Positions 4,850 to 12,750 of a stretch of 12,750 bases of DNA are shown here, piece after piece; positions within the stretch are counted from its first letter, which is position 1; the number at the start of each line of letters is the position of its first letter. The DNA comes from Pseudomonadota bacterium. Lineage in GTDB: Bacteria > Pseudomonadota > Alphaproteobacteria > Rhizobiales > Devosiaceae. Below the pieces are notes generated by a model. It saw only the letters and a program-made list of their open reading frames with translations. It was not told where the DNA came from and did not search any database. The DNA lies in assembly GCA_023428425.1 (NCBI GenBank), contig JAEYYP010000232.1, positions 1 through 12,750 on the forward strand, in the 5' to 3' direction. A program made the translations under genes and the position numbers.

Positions 4850-6952
4850 TTACTCTACGAACACCTTCACCATGTCCGAGCGGCCCCCGGCATCGACCAC
4901 CGACAGGGTGACGTAGCCCGGCCCGTCCGGCGTCCAACTGGTCTGGCGAGCGAAGGCTGAGCGGCCGAACGGCGCGCCATTGGCGAAGAAGGTGAAGGGC
5001 GGCACCCCGTTGCGGATCTTGATGTTGAGCGGCAGGTTCGCGCCCGAAGCGAGCCCCAGGTCGACATCCACCCCATCAGCCGGGAACGAGATCACCGGCG
5101 CGGCATCGCGCGCCACCATCTGCAGGTCGGGGTGGCGGAAGCGCTTCAGGGGTTGCGGCAGGTCGGCATTGGAGCCGAACAGCGTGCCGTTGGGCGCGCC
5201 CGGCAGCTTCGCGGTGCGCTTGCCCAGCCGATCGAAGCTCTCGAACAGAATGGGGGCGGCGGCCGTGATGCCGGCAATGCCGGGCACCGGGGCGCCATCG
5301 GGGCGGCCCACCCAGACGCCGATCACGGTGCGCCCGTCATAGCCGATGGCCCAGGCGTCGCGATAGCCGTAGGAGGTACCGGTCTTGAAGGCGATGCGGC
5401 CGGCAGTGCCGTTCACTGGCGGCGGAACGTCGGCGAGGATGGAGGTAACGTACCACGCAGCGACCGGATCGAGCACCGGCGCGGCGCTGGCGGCGTCCGG
5501 AGCGGGGATACTGACCCCATCCTCGAGGTGCACCGGGCTGCCGCCACGGGCGATGGCGGCATAGAGCGATACGAGGTCGCGCAGGGTCAGGCCGACACCG
5601 CCGAGCCCGATCGCGAGGCCGGCAGAGGTGTTGGCTGGGAGCTGCGGCACCGCGTGGGCGCGCTTCATGCGCTGCACCAGCCGCGGCGTGCCCACCGCGT
5701 CGAGCGTGATGACGGCTGGGATGTTCAGCGACTGGATCAGGGCCTGCCGCACCGTCACGGTGCCGCGGGTGAAACCGTCGAAGTTGACCGGTACCCAGTT
5801 GCCGAAGCCTGTCGGCCGATCCTCGATCAGGCTCTCGGGATGCGCGACGCCGAGCTCGAAGGCGAGGCCGTAGATCAGCGGCTTCAGCGTCGAGCCGGGC
5901 GAGCGGACGGCCGAAGTCATGTCGATGAAGCCGGCCGCCTCGTTCCTGAGGAAACCGGCCGAGCCGACCGAGGCAAGCACGTCGCCAGTCTCCTGGTCGG
6001 CGACCAGCACCGCGACGGAGACGTTGGGGCCGAGCTTGGTGGCTCGGGTCGAGGCAAGGTGTTCGAGCGCCGCCTGCAGCCGTCCGTCGATGGGCAACTC
6101 GATCACGCGTTCGCCGGGGTGCGCCTTGATTGCCGCCTGGGCAAGGTGCGCGGCGAGCATGGGGAATTCCTGACGCGCCTTGGGCACCGGCTCGCCCTTG
6201 GCCACCTCGGCTTCCTCGGCTGAGATAACGCCGGCCAGCAGCATGCGGTCGAGGACGTTGTTGCGGCTCGCGAGCGCGGCGGCAGTGTCGCGGTCGGGGC
6301 GACGCGCCTCGGGCGATTGCGGCAGCGCCACCAGCAGCGCGCTCTCGGCGATCGACAGCCGCCGCGGCTCCTTGCCGAAATAGGCGAGGCTCGCGGCGCG
6401 CACGCCCTCGATGTTGCCGCCATAGGGGGCGAGGGTCAGGTAGAGGGTGAGGATTTCGTCCTTGCTGAGCGTCGCTTCGAGCTCGGCCGCATGCACCATC
6501 TGGCGCAGCTTGCCCCAGGCCGAGCGGGTCCCCTCGGACTGCACGAGGCGCGCCACCTGCATGGTGAGGGTCGAGCCACCCGAGACGATCCGCCCCCCTG
6601 CCCCCGCGAACTGCAGCGCGGCGCGCGCCATCGACGACCACTCGATACCGTGGTGGGCGCGGAAGGTCTTGTCCTCGTAGGCGACGAGCATTTCGAGGAA
6701 GCGTGGATCGACATCGGCGATCTCGACCGGCAGCCGCCAGCGTCCGCCATCAGCAGTGAAGGGGCGAAGCAGGCCGCCGGAGCTGTCCACCACCAGCGTC
6801 GACACCGGCACGGTCGCGAGGTCCGGTACCGGCGGCAGGGAGTGGCGCAGCTCGTTCACCACCTGGTTGCCCCAGACGAGCGAGGCCGAGCCGCCCACCA
6901 TCAGGGCGAGGGTGGCGAGGCCAAGAAGTCGCGATCGGCTAGCACGCTGCAT
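4850..6952 (-). CDS. pbpC: Penicillin-binding protein 1C (bifunctional peptidoglycan glycosyltransferase/transpeptidase)
   Basis: PBP1C is an inner-membrane, periplasm-facing class A penicillin-binding protein. The 700 residues contain a short basic N-terminus and one membrane anchor (about 8-28). The glycosyltransferase-51 domain has catalytic E93 in EDKTFRAHHG and STLTMQVARL (127-136). The transpeptidase domain has S354 and K357 in SPGSTLKP, S408-L-N410, and KTGTS from K523. A C-terminal beta-sandwich (about 610-700) matches the BiPBP_C domain typical of PBP1C rather than PBP1A/1B. E. coli PbpC is about 770 residues, so the length is ordinary. The frame is open 15 codons further upstream, but those codons lie in a palindromic repeat. 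The ATG at 6952 has GGGA six bases before it and gives a normal membrane-anchor start. It follows the alpha-2-macroglobulin gene, as in E. coli yfhM-pbpC, supporting a joint role in envelope defence or repair. Confidence 0.95.
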   Translation of the reverse strand: MQRASRSRLLGLATLALMVGGSASLVWGNQVVNELRHSLPPVPDLATVPVSTLVVDSSGGLLRPFTADGGRWRLPVEIADVDPRFLEMLVAYEDKTFRAHHGIEWSSMARAALQFAGAGGRIVSGGSTLTMQVARLVQSEGTRSAWGKLRQMVHAAELEATLSKDEILTLYLTLAPYGGNIEGVRAASLAYFGKEPRRLSIAESALLVALPQSPEARRPDRDTAAALASRNNVLDRMLLAGVISAEEAEVAKGEPVPKARQEFPMLAAHLAQAAIKAHPGERVIELPIDGRLQAALEHLASTRATKLGPNVSVAVLVADQETGDVLASVGSAGFLRNEAAGFIDMTSAVRSPGSTLKPLIYGLAFELGVAHPESLIEDRPTGFGNWVPVNFDGFTRGTVTVRQALIQSLNIPAVITLDAVGTPRLVQRMKRAHAVPQLPANTSAGLAIGLGGVGLTLRDLVSLYAAIARGGSPVHLEDGVSIPAPDAASAAPVLDPVAAWYVTSILADVPPPVNGTAGRIAFKTGTSYGYRDAWAIGYDGRTVIGVWVGRPDGAPVPGIAGITAAAPILFESFDRLGKRTAKLPGAPNGTLFGSNADLPQPLKRFRHPDLQMVARDAAPVISFPADGVDVDLGLASGANLPLNIKIRNGVPPFTFFANGAPFGRSAFARQTSWTPDGPGYVTLSVVDAGGRSDMVKVFVE

Positions 6953-6958
6953 GGCGAG

Positions 6959-6962
6959 TCCC
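6959..6962 (-). promoter_or_regulatory. Ribosome binding site deciding the pbpC start
   Basis: GGGA on the minus strand (6962-6959) lies six bases before the ATG at 6952. It lies only a few bases outside the 29-bp inverted repeat, and the alternative upstream start at 6997 would fall inside that repeat. This decides the start in favour of 6952. Confidence 0.55.
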
Positions 6963-6968
6963 ACTGCC

Positions 6969-7050
6969 GTGTCATCCCTGCGAAAGCAGGGACCCACATC
7001 ATCACCTGCGCGGGCGGCGAGGTGGGTCCCTGCTTTCGCAGGGATGACAC
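6969..7050. repeat. Pair of palindromic repeat units forming a perfect 29-bp inverted repeat
   Basis: The arms at 6969-6997 and 7022-7050 are perfect reverse complements over 29 bp, separated by 24 bases. Each arm is itself a small hairpin: TCCCTGC-GAAA-GCAGGGA (6975-6992) and TCCCTGC-TTTC-GCAGGGA (7027-7044). This core resembles the short intergenic palindromic elements (REP-like, translating as ...VIPAKAGTH.. or ..GPCFRRDD..) that are common in alphaproteobacterial genomes. Two units in opposite orientation form a BIME-like structure. It lies between the macroglobulin and pbpC genes and ends 16 bases before the pbpC start codon. Confidence 0.9.
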
Positions 7051-7082
7051 CTCGGGGCGCGAGCAGTCGTCCGGATCAGTTA

Positions 7083-7107
7083 CGGACCGGGGACATTCCC
7101 CGGTCCG
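7083..7107. repeat. 11-bp GC-rich hairpin just after the macroglobulin gene
   Basis: CGGACCGGGGA (7083-7093) and TCCCCGGTCCG (7097-7107) are perfect reverse complements around a three-base loop. It begins about 14 bases after the tandem stop codons (7126-7121) of the macroglobulin gene. On the minus strand the stem is followed by TAACTGATCC and not a T-run, so it is not a classical intrinsic terminator. It could stabilise the upstream mRNA 3' end or lower read-through into pbpC. Confidence 0.6.
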
Positions 7108-7123
7108 CGATACCCATCGATCA

Positions 7124-10100
7124 TCACGGGCCCGCCGTGACGATCTCGATCTGGCCGGCGTCGGTATTGCCGCGCAGCTCCGGCCGGTACATGTCCTCCA
7201 CCGTCGCCCCCGGCAGCACGAAGCTGCCCGGCGAGACGGCGCGGACGAGGTACGCCGTGGTGACGCTCGGTACCGCCGAGTAGACGCGGAACGCAGCGAC
7301 ATATTGGTCGGTGCGCGACTCGACGTTGGCGGGCGTATCGAGCGAGAGCCAGCTCGACAGGTCGCCGACGCCGCCCGCGCCGCCGAGCAGGTTCGGGTTT
7401 TCGATCTCGAACCCGGCCGGCAGCGGATCGGCGATGACGTACTGGCCCGAGCCGAGCGTCGTCGGCACAGCCGTCAGCACGACCACGAAGCGGTCGTTCT
7501 GGCGCACCGTGGCGAGGTCGGCCGGCGTGCCGTCGACGAGGTAGTAGTCGCGCGTGATCGAGAAGCCGTCGCTGCTGGCCGCCGGCGGGGTGGCCGGAAT
7601 GCCGGTGACGGAGACAGTCATCTCGGTGGCGGTATTGCCCTCGTTGGTGACGGTGACGGGCGAGCCCGAGATCACCACGTCGTCGTAGCGGCGATAGACG
7701 GTGCCCTCGAGCGCCTCGCCATCGACCGTCACCTTGCCGACGCTGGCCGAGCGGGCCAGGGCCGAGGCGGCGACGAGCGTCCAGGCATCTTCCTGCGTCG
7801 AGCTCCAGCGGGCAGCGTCGCGGAGGTCCGCCAGTTGCTGCGTGAGTGCGCTCAGGTCGATGCCGGCCGGGCTGAACTCGGCGGCGAGCGCAAGCACCGC
7901 AGCGGTGTCACGCAAGCGGCTGCCATAGTCGGCCCGGTAGCGGTAGCGATCCTCGGCGACCTTCAGGTCCTCGACCGCGGCGGCGAAGGCTTCGGCGGCG
8001 CGGGTGCGATCGCCGTAGAGGGCGAGCGCGGCACCGAGCTGGGCCTTGGCGAGCGGCGACGAGAAGGCGTCGAGCTTGGCTTCGAGGTAGTAGCGCAGGT
8101 CGCCGATGGCGGCCCGGCCGGCCCGCGCGAGATCGAGCAGGGCGTAGGCGAGGTCCTCGCCGCCCGACGAGAAGTCGGAGGCGTAGGACACCTGATTGCC
8201 GAGGTTGTCGAGCGCCATGGTCATCGCCTGGTCCGGCACCGCATAGCCTTCGGCGCGGGCGCGGAGCAGGAAGTCGGTGACATAGGCGTCGAGCCACAGC
8301 TCGGAGCCCGAGAACGGGCCCCAGAGGCCGAAGCCGCCGGCGCTGTTCTGCTTGCTCAGTTCATCCGCGATGGCGTCGCGGATGCGCTGGGCCAGCGCGT
8401 CGTCAGTACCGAGCCCCATCATGCGGGCCACGTCGTTGAGGTAGAGCAGCGGCAGGGCGCGGCTCGCCGTCTGCTCGGCGCAGCCATAGGGGTAGCGGTC
8501 GAGCGAGAGGAGCAACTCGGGCACGTCTAGGCGGGCGATCGGGCCGACCGCGAAGGTCAGGCTGCCCGAGCGCGGGATCAGGCCGTCGAAACGGCTGCCG
8601 TCGAGGGTTACCGACTCCCCCGGGCCGATCGGCACCAGTACCGATGTGGTGACGGGGCCGGACGCGGCGCGGACGCCGAGCACGAGGTCCTTCACCAGCG
8701 CGTTGCCGTCGGGATCGGTGACGATGAGCTTGAGGCTCTGGTCGCCGATCGCCGTACCGGTCAGGCCGAGGTTGAGCGCGGTCCGCTCGCCGGTGGGCAG
8801 TTCGACAGTCTGCGTCGCCGCATCGGTCGAGAGGCCTTCGCCTGTGATCAGTTCCACCTTGTAGTCGCCGGGGGCACCAGAGAGGTTGTTGATCTCGACC
8901 AGCAGGCGCGAAGTGTCGTCGAGGCGCAGGAAACGCGGCGGCGTCATGGTGACCACCACCGGATCGCGCACGATCACGTCGGTGGACGCATGGCCGACGG
9001 CATTCGCCGTCCAGGCGATGGCCATGAGGCGCACCGTGCCGTTGAAGTCGGGCATGTCGAAGGTGACTTCGACCGTGCCGTCCTCGCCCACCGTCACGAT
9101 GCCCGTATGCTGGGCAACGAGGACGGTGGTCGGCGGCGGCGTGCCGCCGGCAAAACCTTCGCCGTCACCACCCGAGCGCACCGCGCCAAGCACGCCCTGC
9201 GTCGGGTCGATCAGCGCGCCGTAGAGGTCGCGGAACTCGACGCCGAGCTGGCGCTGGCCAAAGTACCAGCCATCCGGGTCGGGGACCGCGAAGCGGGTGA
9301 GGTTGAGGATGCCGAGATCGACCGCGGCGACGGTGACGTAGGCCGTGTCGCCGGGCTGCACATTGGCGAGCTTCACCGTGGCGGAGAGCGGCGCGCGCGG
9401 CGCGTACACTTCCTCGGCCTCGATCGAAACATCGAGCTGCAGGTCGCCCGGCTCCACGTCGGCATAGGCGACGCCGAGCGCACGCGCCGGCATCCGCTTC
9501 TCGGTGGCGTCGGCCGGCCGGTAGAGTGTGGCCGTGACATAGGCGCCCGGGCCCCACTGGTCGGTGACCGGTAGTTCCACGGAAGTCCCTTCGGCCGGAA
9601 CCTCGACCGAACGCATGTCGATGATGCCGTCGTCGACCACCAGCACCAGCGCGGTGCCCGCAAACTGCGGCTCGAGCTTCAGGATGGCGGTGTCACCCGG
9701 ACGGTACGCCGTCTTGTCGAGCGCGACGTCGAGCTCGTCCGGCGTGTCGGACCCGGCCTCGGCGTAGTAGTAGCCGGCGTAGAACTCGTAGGTGGACGAG
9801 GCGGCGCTGTCGCCGGTCGAGTTGACCTCGAGCCGGTAGCGGCCCCAGGTGACCGGGGCGCTGACGGTCACCGGACCGCTCGCCACCGCATCGACGCTGC
9901 CGTTGCCGACTTCGCGCGTGGTGGTGACGGCTTCCCACTTCCAGGTGCCGTTGTTGCGGTACCACTGGTAGTTGGTCTCGATGCGGCTCAGCGTCCACTC
10001 GAGGCCGCTCTCGGCCTTCTGCTGGCCGTCGGTGCCGACGACGATCACGTCGAAGGCGGCATTGCTGCCCTCGTCGAGGCCGTCATCCTCGCTGAACTGC

Positions 10101-12622
10101 GGCTTGAGGCCGATCAGGTCGGTGAGAGGTGTCACCGGACGCGTCAGGTTGCGCTGGATGGCGCGGCCCGACGTATCGATCAGGCGCACGGCCAGCGTCG
10201 CGGTGAGCGGCCGGGTGGTGGCCGGCGGCTCGGGCACGACGATCTCGGCCGTGGCGTTGCCTTCCTCGTCGGTGCTGCCGACGCTGCCGAGCGGCTGATA
10301 GTCGGTGGTGAAGGTGTCATCCTCGCGGCCGAAGACGTAGCCGGGGAAGTCGTTGAGGGTCGGCACGGCGCGGACGATCGAGTCCGCCTCGATGTCGAGG
10401 CCGGGCGCGGTGGCGCCATAGAGGTAGCGGGCGGCGACCGACACTTCGGTCACCTCGCCGGCGGTCACCGGCCCCTGTGCCGCAGAGATCTCGAAGGCCA
10501 GGCGCTCGGGCTCGAAATCCTCGACGAGGAAGCTCGTGCTGCTCAGCGCCGGTGCCTTGGGGTCGGCGTAGAAGCGAACGGTCCACGAGCCGCGCATCGC
10601 CTCGGAGGCGAGCGGCAGGGCCACGCTGTAGCCGCCGGCGCCGCCATCCTTGATGACCTGGCGGTCGGCAACCACGCCATCGGGGCGCTCGAGTTCGAGC
10701 GTCAGCGGCAGCTTTTCGATCGCCTTCGCCTTGCCATCGCGCAGCAGGGCCGTGAGGAACACGGTCTCGCCGGGGCGATAGACACCGCGCTCGGTGGTGG
10801 CCCAGAGGTCGAGCGGACCCGGGGTCGGGCGCCCGTCGACACCACGGTCGGTGAGGTCGAAGGCCGGGCGGGTGTAGTCGATGAAGGCATAGTCGCCCGC
10901 CTCGGTCTCGGCGACGACGAGCTGCGGCGCGCGGCCGCCTTCTCCACGCGCGAGGCCCGCTGCGAACACGGCTTCGCCGTTGGCGTCGGTCGTGGCTTCG
11001 CCGAGGACCTCGTTGTTGACAGCGACGAGGCGCACCGTCGATCCGGCCACCGGTTGGGCGCTGGTGAGCGAGCGAACAAAGGTGTGTACGCCGTTCTCGC
11101 CCGACACGGTCGACAGACCGAGGTCGGTAACGATGAACCATTGCGTCGCCATTTCCTGCCAGTACTCGGCACGGCTGCCGGTGACCTTCGCAGTAATGAC
11201 ATAGGCGCCGGGCTCGAGCGTGCCGAGCGTCTCCTTCACCGGAATGGCGGTGATGGTCATGTCGTTCTGCTGGCCCTTCGACAGGTCGACGGTGCCCTCG
11301 AACTCCTGCTGGCCGTAGCGGTCGGCGATGTCCTCGGCGGAATAGCCGTCGAGCGTGCCGCGGAAGATGCCCTGGCGCACGGCGGTGGCGATGTTGCGGT
11401 CGCCGATGCGGTAGATGGCGATGTCGGCCGAGGTGGCGTTCACCGAGGTCATCGGCAAGCCGCCGCCGAGGCCGGCAGGCATCACGTAGGCGTTGTTGGC
11501 GAAGCCGACGAACGGCGTGCGGTCGGGCACATAGACGTTGAGTTCGGCATCGGCGCGCAGCTGCTCACCGGCGGCCGAAGGCAGGCCCGAACGGACCCTG
11601 ATGGTGTAGCGCTGGCCATGGCGGACGCCGGTGATGCAGAGCTGGCTTCGCTCGGTCTCGACAGCTACCTGCGGCGCGCCATCGACCACGACGTAGCTCG
11701 AAAGGTCGGTGTCGCCGGCCGGCAGCGGATCGGAGAACACCACGCAAATGCGCGGGTCGGCCGCTTCGGAATCGACCTGGTTGGAGGCGATGCGGAAGCC
11801 GTGCTCGGCCACCACCTGGTCGAGGCGGCCCTGCAGGCCGGCATCGTCGACCAGCGCCAGCGAAGCGCGGTAGGTGGCGATCGACTCGCGCCACATGGTG
11901 CGACGTTCGAGCCCGGCAGCGAGGCGGGCAAGCGCCTTGGCGCGCTCGGCGACGCTCTGCGACAGGAGGAAGGCGTTGGTCGCCGACCAGGTCGAGCCCT
12001 GCGCGAAATCGTAGGCGGAGGAGGAGTTGTTGTTGCGCAGGTCAGCATCGGCGCGCTCGAGCTGCACATCGGCAAGCTTCAGCCACAGGGCGGGGTCGTT
12101 GCGGTTGAGCGCCAGCGCCTGGCGGTAGGAGACATTCGCGGCTGCGACGTTGCCGGTCGCGGCGGCCTCGTCACCGGCCTTCACCAGGTCGGCATAGGTG
12201 AGGTTCGGCGGCGGGACGTCGGTGGTGGGGAGCTGCTGGGCGAAATACTGGGCATAGTAGACGAGATCGGATGCCGGGAAGGGCAGCTCGGCCTGGCGCT
12301 CTGCGGCCAGCGCCTGCTCGACGGCCGGATCGATCTTTCCCGAGGTGGCACCCTCGAAGGCAGTCTCGGTGCCGGCAGCGCCCTTGAGGAAGCACCACTT
12401 GGCTTTCTCGTTGAAGGTGAAGGCGCGGCACAGGCGGTCTTCGCTGCAAGCGGCGGAACAGGCGTCGAGCGTCGTGCTCTTGATCACACCATAGTCGAAG
12501 CCGGGCAGGTCGGTGCCGGGCAACAGGCTGATCGCCCGATCCTGTGCGCTTGCCATGCCGATGTTCATCGCCAGGACCAGCATGGCAACAAGCCAGCCGG
12601 CCGACCCAAGTAGCCGCTTCAT
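7124..12622 (-). CDS. Bacterial alpha-2-macroglobulin family protein with PAN/apple and TPR-like N-terminus
   Basis: The 1832-residue protein is a bacterial alpha-2-macroglobulin (YfhM-like), thought to act as a periplasmic protease trap: cleavage exposes a thioester that links covalently to the attacking protease. The N-terminus is a Sec signal peptide ending ASA-QD (residues 24-28). It lacks a lipobox cysteine, unlike lipoprotein E. coli YfhM. A PAN/apple domain follows (C55, C59, C65, C77), then a TPR-like helical segment (about 140-190). Macroglobulin domains include a TERGVYRPGETVFLTALLRD stretch (about 605-630). The A2M domain contains VRLMAIAWTANAVGHA. The thioester domain has YPYGCAEQ with C1381 and Q1384, so it looks functional. 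E. coli YfhM is about 1650 residues; the extra length is mostly N-terminal. The ATG at 12622 is preferred over the adjacent one at 12625 because GAGGGA (12632-12627) is better spaced. Two stop codons end the gene; pbpC follows. Confidence 0.95.
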   Translation of the reverse strand: MKRLLGSAGWLVAMLVLAMNIGMASAQDRAISLLPGTDLPGFDYGVIKSTTLDACSAACSEDRLCRAFTFNEKAKWCFLKGAAGTETAFEGATSGKIDPAVEQALAAERQAELPFPASDLVYYAQYFAQQLPTTDVPPPNLTYADLVKAGDEAAATGNVAAANVSYRQALALNRNDPALWLKLADVQLERADADLRNNNSSSAYDFAQGSTWSATNAFLLSQSVAERAKALARLAAGLERRTMWRESIATYRASLALVDDAGLQGRLDQVVAEHGFRIASNQVDSEAADPRICVVFSDPLPAGDTDLSSYVVVDGAPQVAVETERSQLCITGVRHGQRYTIRVRSGLPSAAGEQLRADAELNVYVPDRTPFVGFANNAYVMPAGLGGGLPMTSVNATSADIAIYRIGDRNIATAVRQGIFRGTLDGYSAEDIADRYGQQEFEGTVDLSKGQQNDMTITAIPVKETLGTLEPGAYVITAKVTGSRAEYWQEMATQWFIVTDLGLSTVSGENGVHTFVRSLTSAQPVAGSTVRLVAVNNEVLGEATTDANGEAVFAAGLARGEGGRAPQLVVAETEAGDYAFIDYTRPAFDLTDRGVDGRPTPGPLDLWATTERGVYRPGETVFLTALLRDGKAKAIEKLPLTLELERPDGVVADRQVIKDGGAGGYSVALPLASEAMRGSWTVRFYADPKAPALSSTSFLVEDFEPERLAFEISAAQGPVTAGEVTEVSVAARYLYGATAPGLDIEADSIVRAVPTLNDFPGYVFGREDDTFTTDYQPLGSVGSTDEEGNATAEIVVPEPPATTRPLTATLAVRLIDTSGRAIQRNLTRPVTPLTDLIGLKPQFSEDDGLDEGSNAAFDVIVVGTDGQQKAESGLEWTLSRIETNYQWYRNNGTWKWEAVTTTREVGNGSVDAVASGPVTVSAPVTWGRYRLEVNSTGDSAASSTYEFYAGYYYAEAGSDTPDELDVALDKTAYRPGDTAILKLEPQFAGTALVLVVDDGIIDMRSVEVPAEGTSVELPVTDQWGPGAYVTATLYRPADATEKRMPARALGVAYADVEPGDLQLDVSIEAEEVYAPRAPLSATVKLANVQPGDTAYVTVAAVDLGILNLTRFAVPDPDGWYFGQRQLGVEFRDLYGALIDPTQGVLGAVRSGGDGEGFAGGTPPPTTVLVAQHTGIVTVGEDGTVEVTFDMPDFNGTVRLMAIAWTANAVGHASTDVIVRDPVVVTMTPPRFLRLDDTSRLLVEINNLSGAPGDYKVELITGEGLSTDAATQTVELPTGERTALNLGLTGTAIGDQSLKLIVTDPDGNALVKDLVLGVRAASGPVTTSVLVPIGPGESVTLDGSRFDGLIPRSGSLTFAVGPIARLDVPELLLSLDRYPYGCAEQTASRALPLLYLNDVARMMGLGTDDALAQRIRDAIADELSKQNSAGGFGLWGPFSGSELWLDAYVTDFLLRARAEGYAVPDQAMTMALDNLGNQVSYASDFSSGGEDLAYALLDLARAGRAAIGDLRYYLEAKLDAFSSPLAKAQLGAALALYGDRTRAAEAFAAAVEDLKVAEDRYRYRADYGSRLRDTAAVLALAAEFSPAGIDLSALTQQLADLRDAARWSSTQEDAWTLVAASALARSASVGKVTVDGEALEGTVYRRYDDVVISGSPVTVTNEGNTATEMTVSVTGIPATPPAASSDGFSITRDYYLVDGTPADLATVRQNDRFVVVLTAVPTTLGSGQYVIADPLPAGFEIENPNLLGGAGGVGDLSSWLSLDTPANVESRTDQYVAAFRVYSAVPSVTTAYLVRAVSPGSFVLPGATVEDMYRPELRGNTDAGQIEIVTAGP

Positions 12623-12626
12623 CATA

Positions 12627-12632
12627 TCCCTC
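12627..12632 (-). promoter_or_regulatory. Ribosome binding site of the alpha-2-macroglobulin gene
   Basis: GAGGGA on the minus strand (12632-12627) precedes two adjacent ATG codons. The ATG at 12625 is only one base away and too close; the ATG at 12622 is four bases away, closer to the usual distance. An open frame extends 22 codons beyond 12622 to 12688, but that part has no ribosome site I can see and would spoil the signal peptide. Confidence 0.6.
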
Positions 12633-12736
12633 ACCCAAGATGCCCCTTGCGAGGCTAAGCACTCCAGAACTGTGTCTTTTTCTGGCAAAGTGCTCGTGAC
12701 AATCCCAAATGTTTCCGCTTTCCGCCACCCAAGATG
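12632..12736. repeat. 11-bp direct repeat CACCCAAGATG upstream of the macroglobulin gene
   Basis: CACCCAAGATG occurs at 12632-12642 and again at 12726-12736, 94 bp apart in the same orientation (CATCTTGGGTG on the coding strand). Both copies are in non-coding DNA before the start codon, and the first overlaps the ribosome binding site. The outer copy lies in the loop of a small TCCGCC/GGCGGA dyad (12721-12726 with 12740-12745). This could be a pair of regulator or antisense-RNA sites, or a chance duplication. Confidence 0.4.
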
Positions 12737-12750
12737 AACGGCGGATGAAG

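Noticed and set aside
6953..6997. Upstream extension of pbpC starting MGPCFRRDD
   Set aside because: These codons come from the dispersed palindromic repeat unit, which often creates false N-terminal extensions; the ATG at 6952 has a better ribosome site and membrane-anchor context.
6969..7050. CRISPR or phage attachment site
   Set aside because: Only two inverted units, no regular spacers, no cas or integrase gene; the structure fits a REP/BIME-like palindromic repeat.
6317..8530. Plus-strand open frame of 737 codons across the pbpC-macroglobulin junction
   Set aside because: Antisense to two well-supported genes and running through the palindromic repeat; the composition is typical of a shadow frame and no domain is visible.
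12623..12688. Upstream extension of the macroglobulin gene beginning MPEKDTV
   Set aside because: It would place 22 residues before a clean signal peptide and has no visible ribosome binding site.

Overview
The window looks like chromosomal DNA of a high-GC alphaproteobacterium, probably of the Hyphomicrobiales (Devosia/Rhizobium-like). This is inferred from the style of the CheA/CheW proteins, a PAN-domain alpha-2-macroglobulin paired with PBP1C, a dense group of GANTC (CcrM) sites, and a 'GTCATCCCTGCGAAAGCAGGG'-type palindromic repeat. The genus is a guess. Every convincing gene lies on the minus strand, so transcription runs from high to low coordinates.

Reading in the direction of transcription: (1) 12750-12623 is the upstream region of a large envelope gene. 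(2) 12622-7124 encodes a secreted, 1832-residue bacterial alpha-2-macroglobulin with a PAN/apple domain, a TPR-like segment and an intact CAEQ thioester. (3) 7123-6953 is a structured junction with an 11-bp GC hairpin followed by a perfect 29-bp inverted repeat. (4) 6952-4850 encodes penicillin-binding protein 1C, followed by a credible rho-independent terminator (4839-4801). (5) 4736-3675 encodes a response regulator with an HD-GYP cyclic-di-GMP phosphodiesterase output domain. (6) 3674-3177 is about 500 bases without a gene; it holds seven GANTC sites within 102 bp, a 6-bp dyad, an AT-rich island with a CtrA-like motif, and a 9-bp hairpin in the presumed leader of the next operon. (7) 3176-120 is a tightly coupled chemosensory operon: STAS protein, CheY, CheA, CheW, with every junction an ATGA overlap. 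(8) 127-1 is the end of an IS3-family insertion sequence whose orfA start is visible.

The genes form two functional units. The macroglobulin/PBP1C pair is the well-known envelope-defence module, in which the macroglobulin is thought to trap attacking proteases while PBP1C repairs peptidoglycan. The STAS-CheY-CheA-CheW operon is an accessory chemosensory array core, with an HD-GYP regulator immediately upstream that could connect it to cyclic-di-GMP.

The most informative event is the IS3 insertion into cheW. It removes the C-terminal part of the CheW fold, supplies the new stop codon from the IS terminus, and separates the operon from whatever che genes once followed. I found no clearly novel biological system. 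The best candidates for a second look are the IS-truncated cheW, the GANTC-rich regulatory region, and the repeat-structured junction between the macroglobulin and PBP1C genes.
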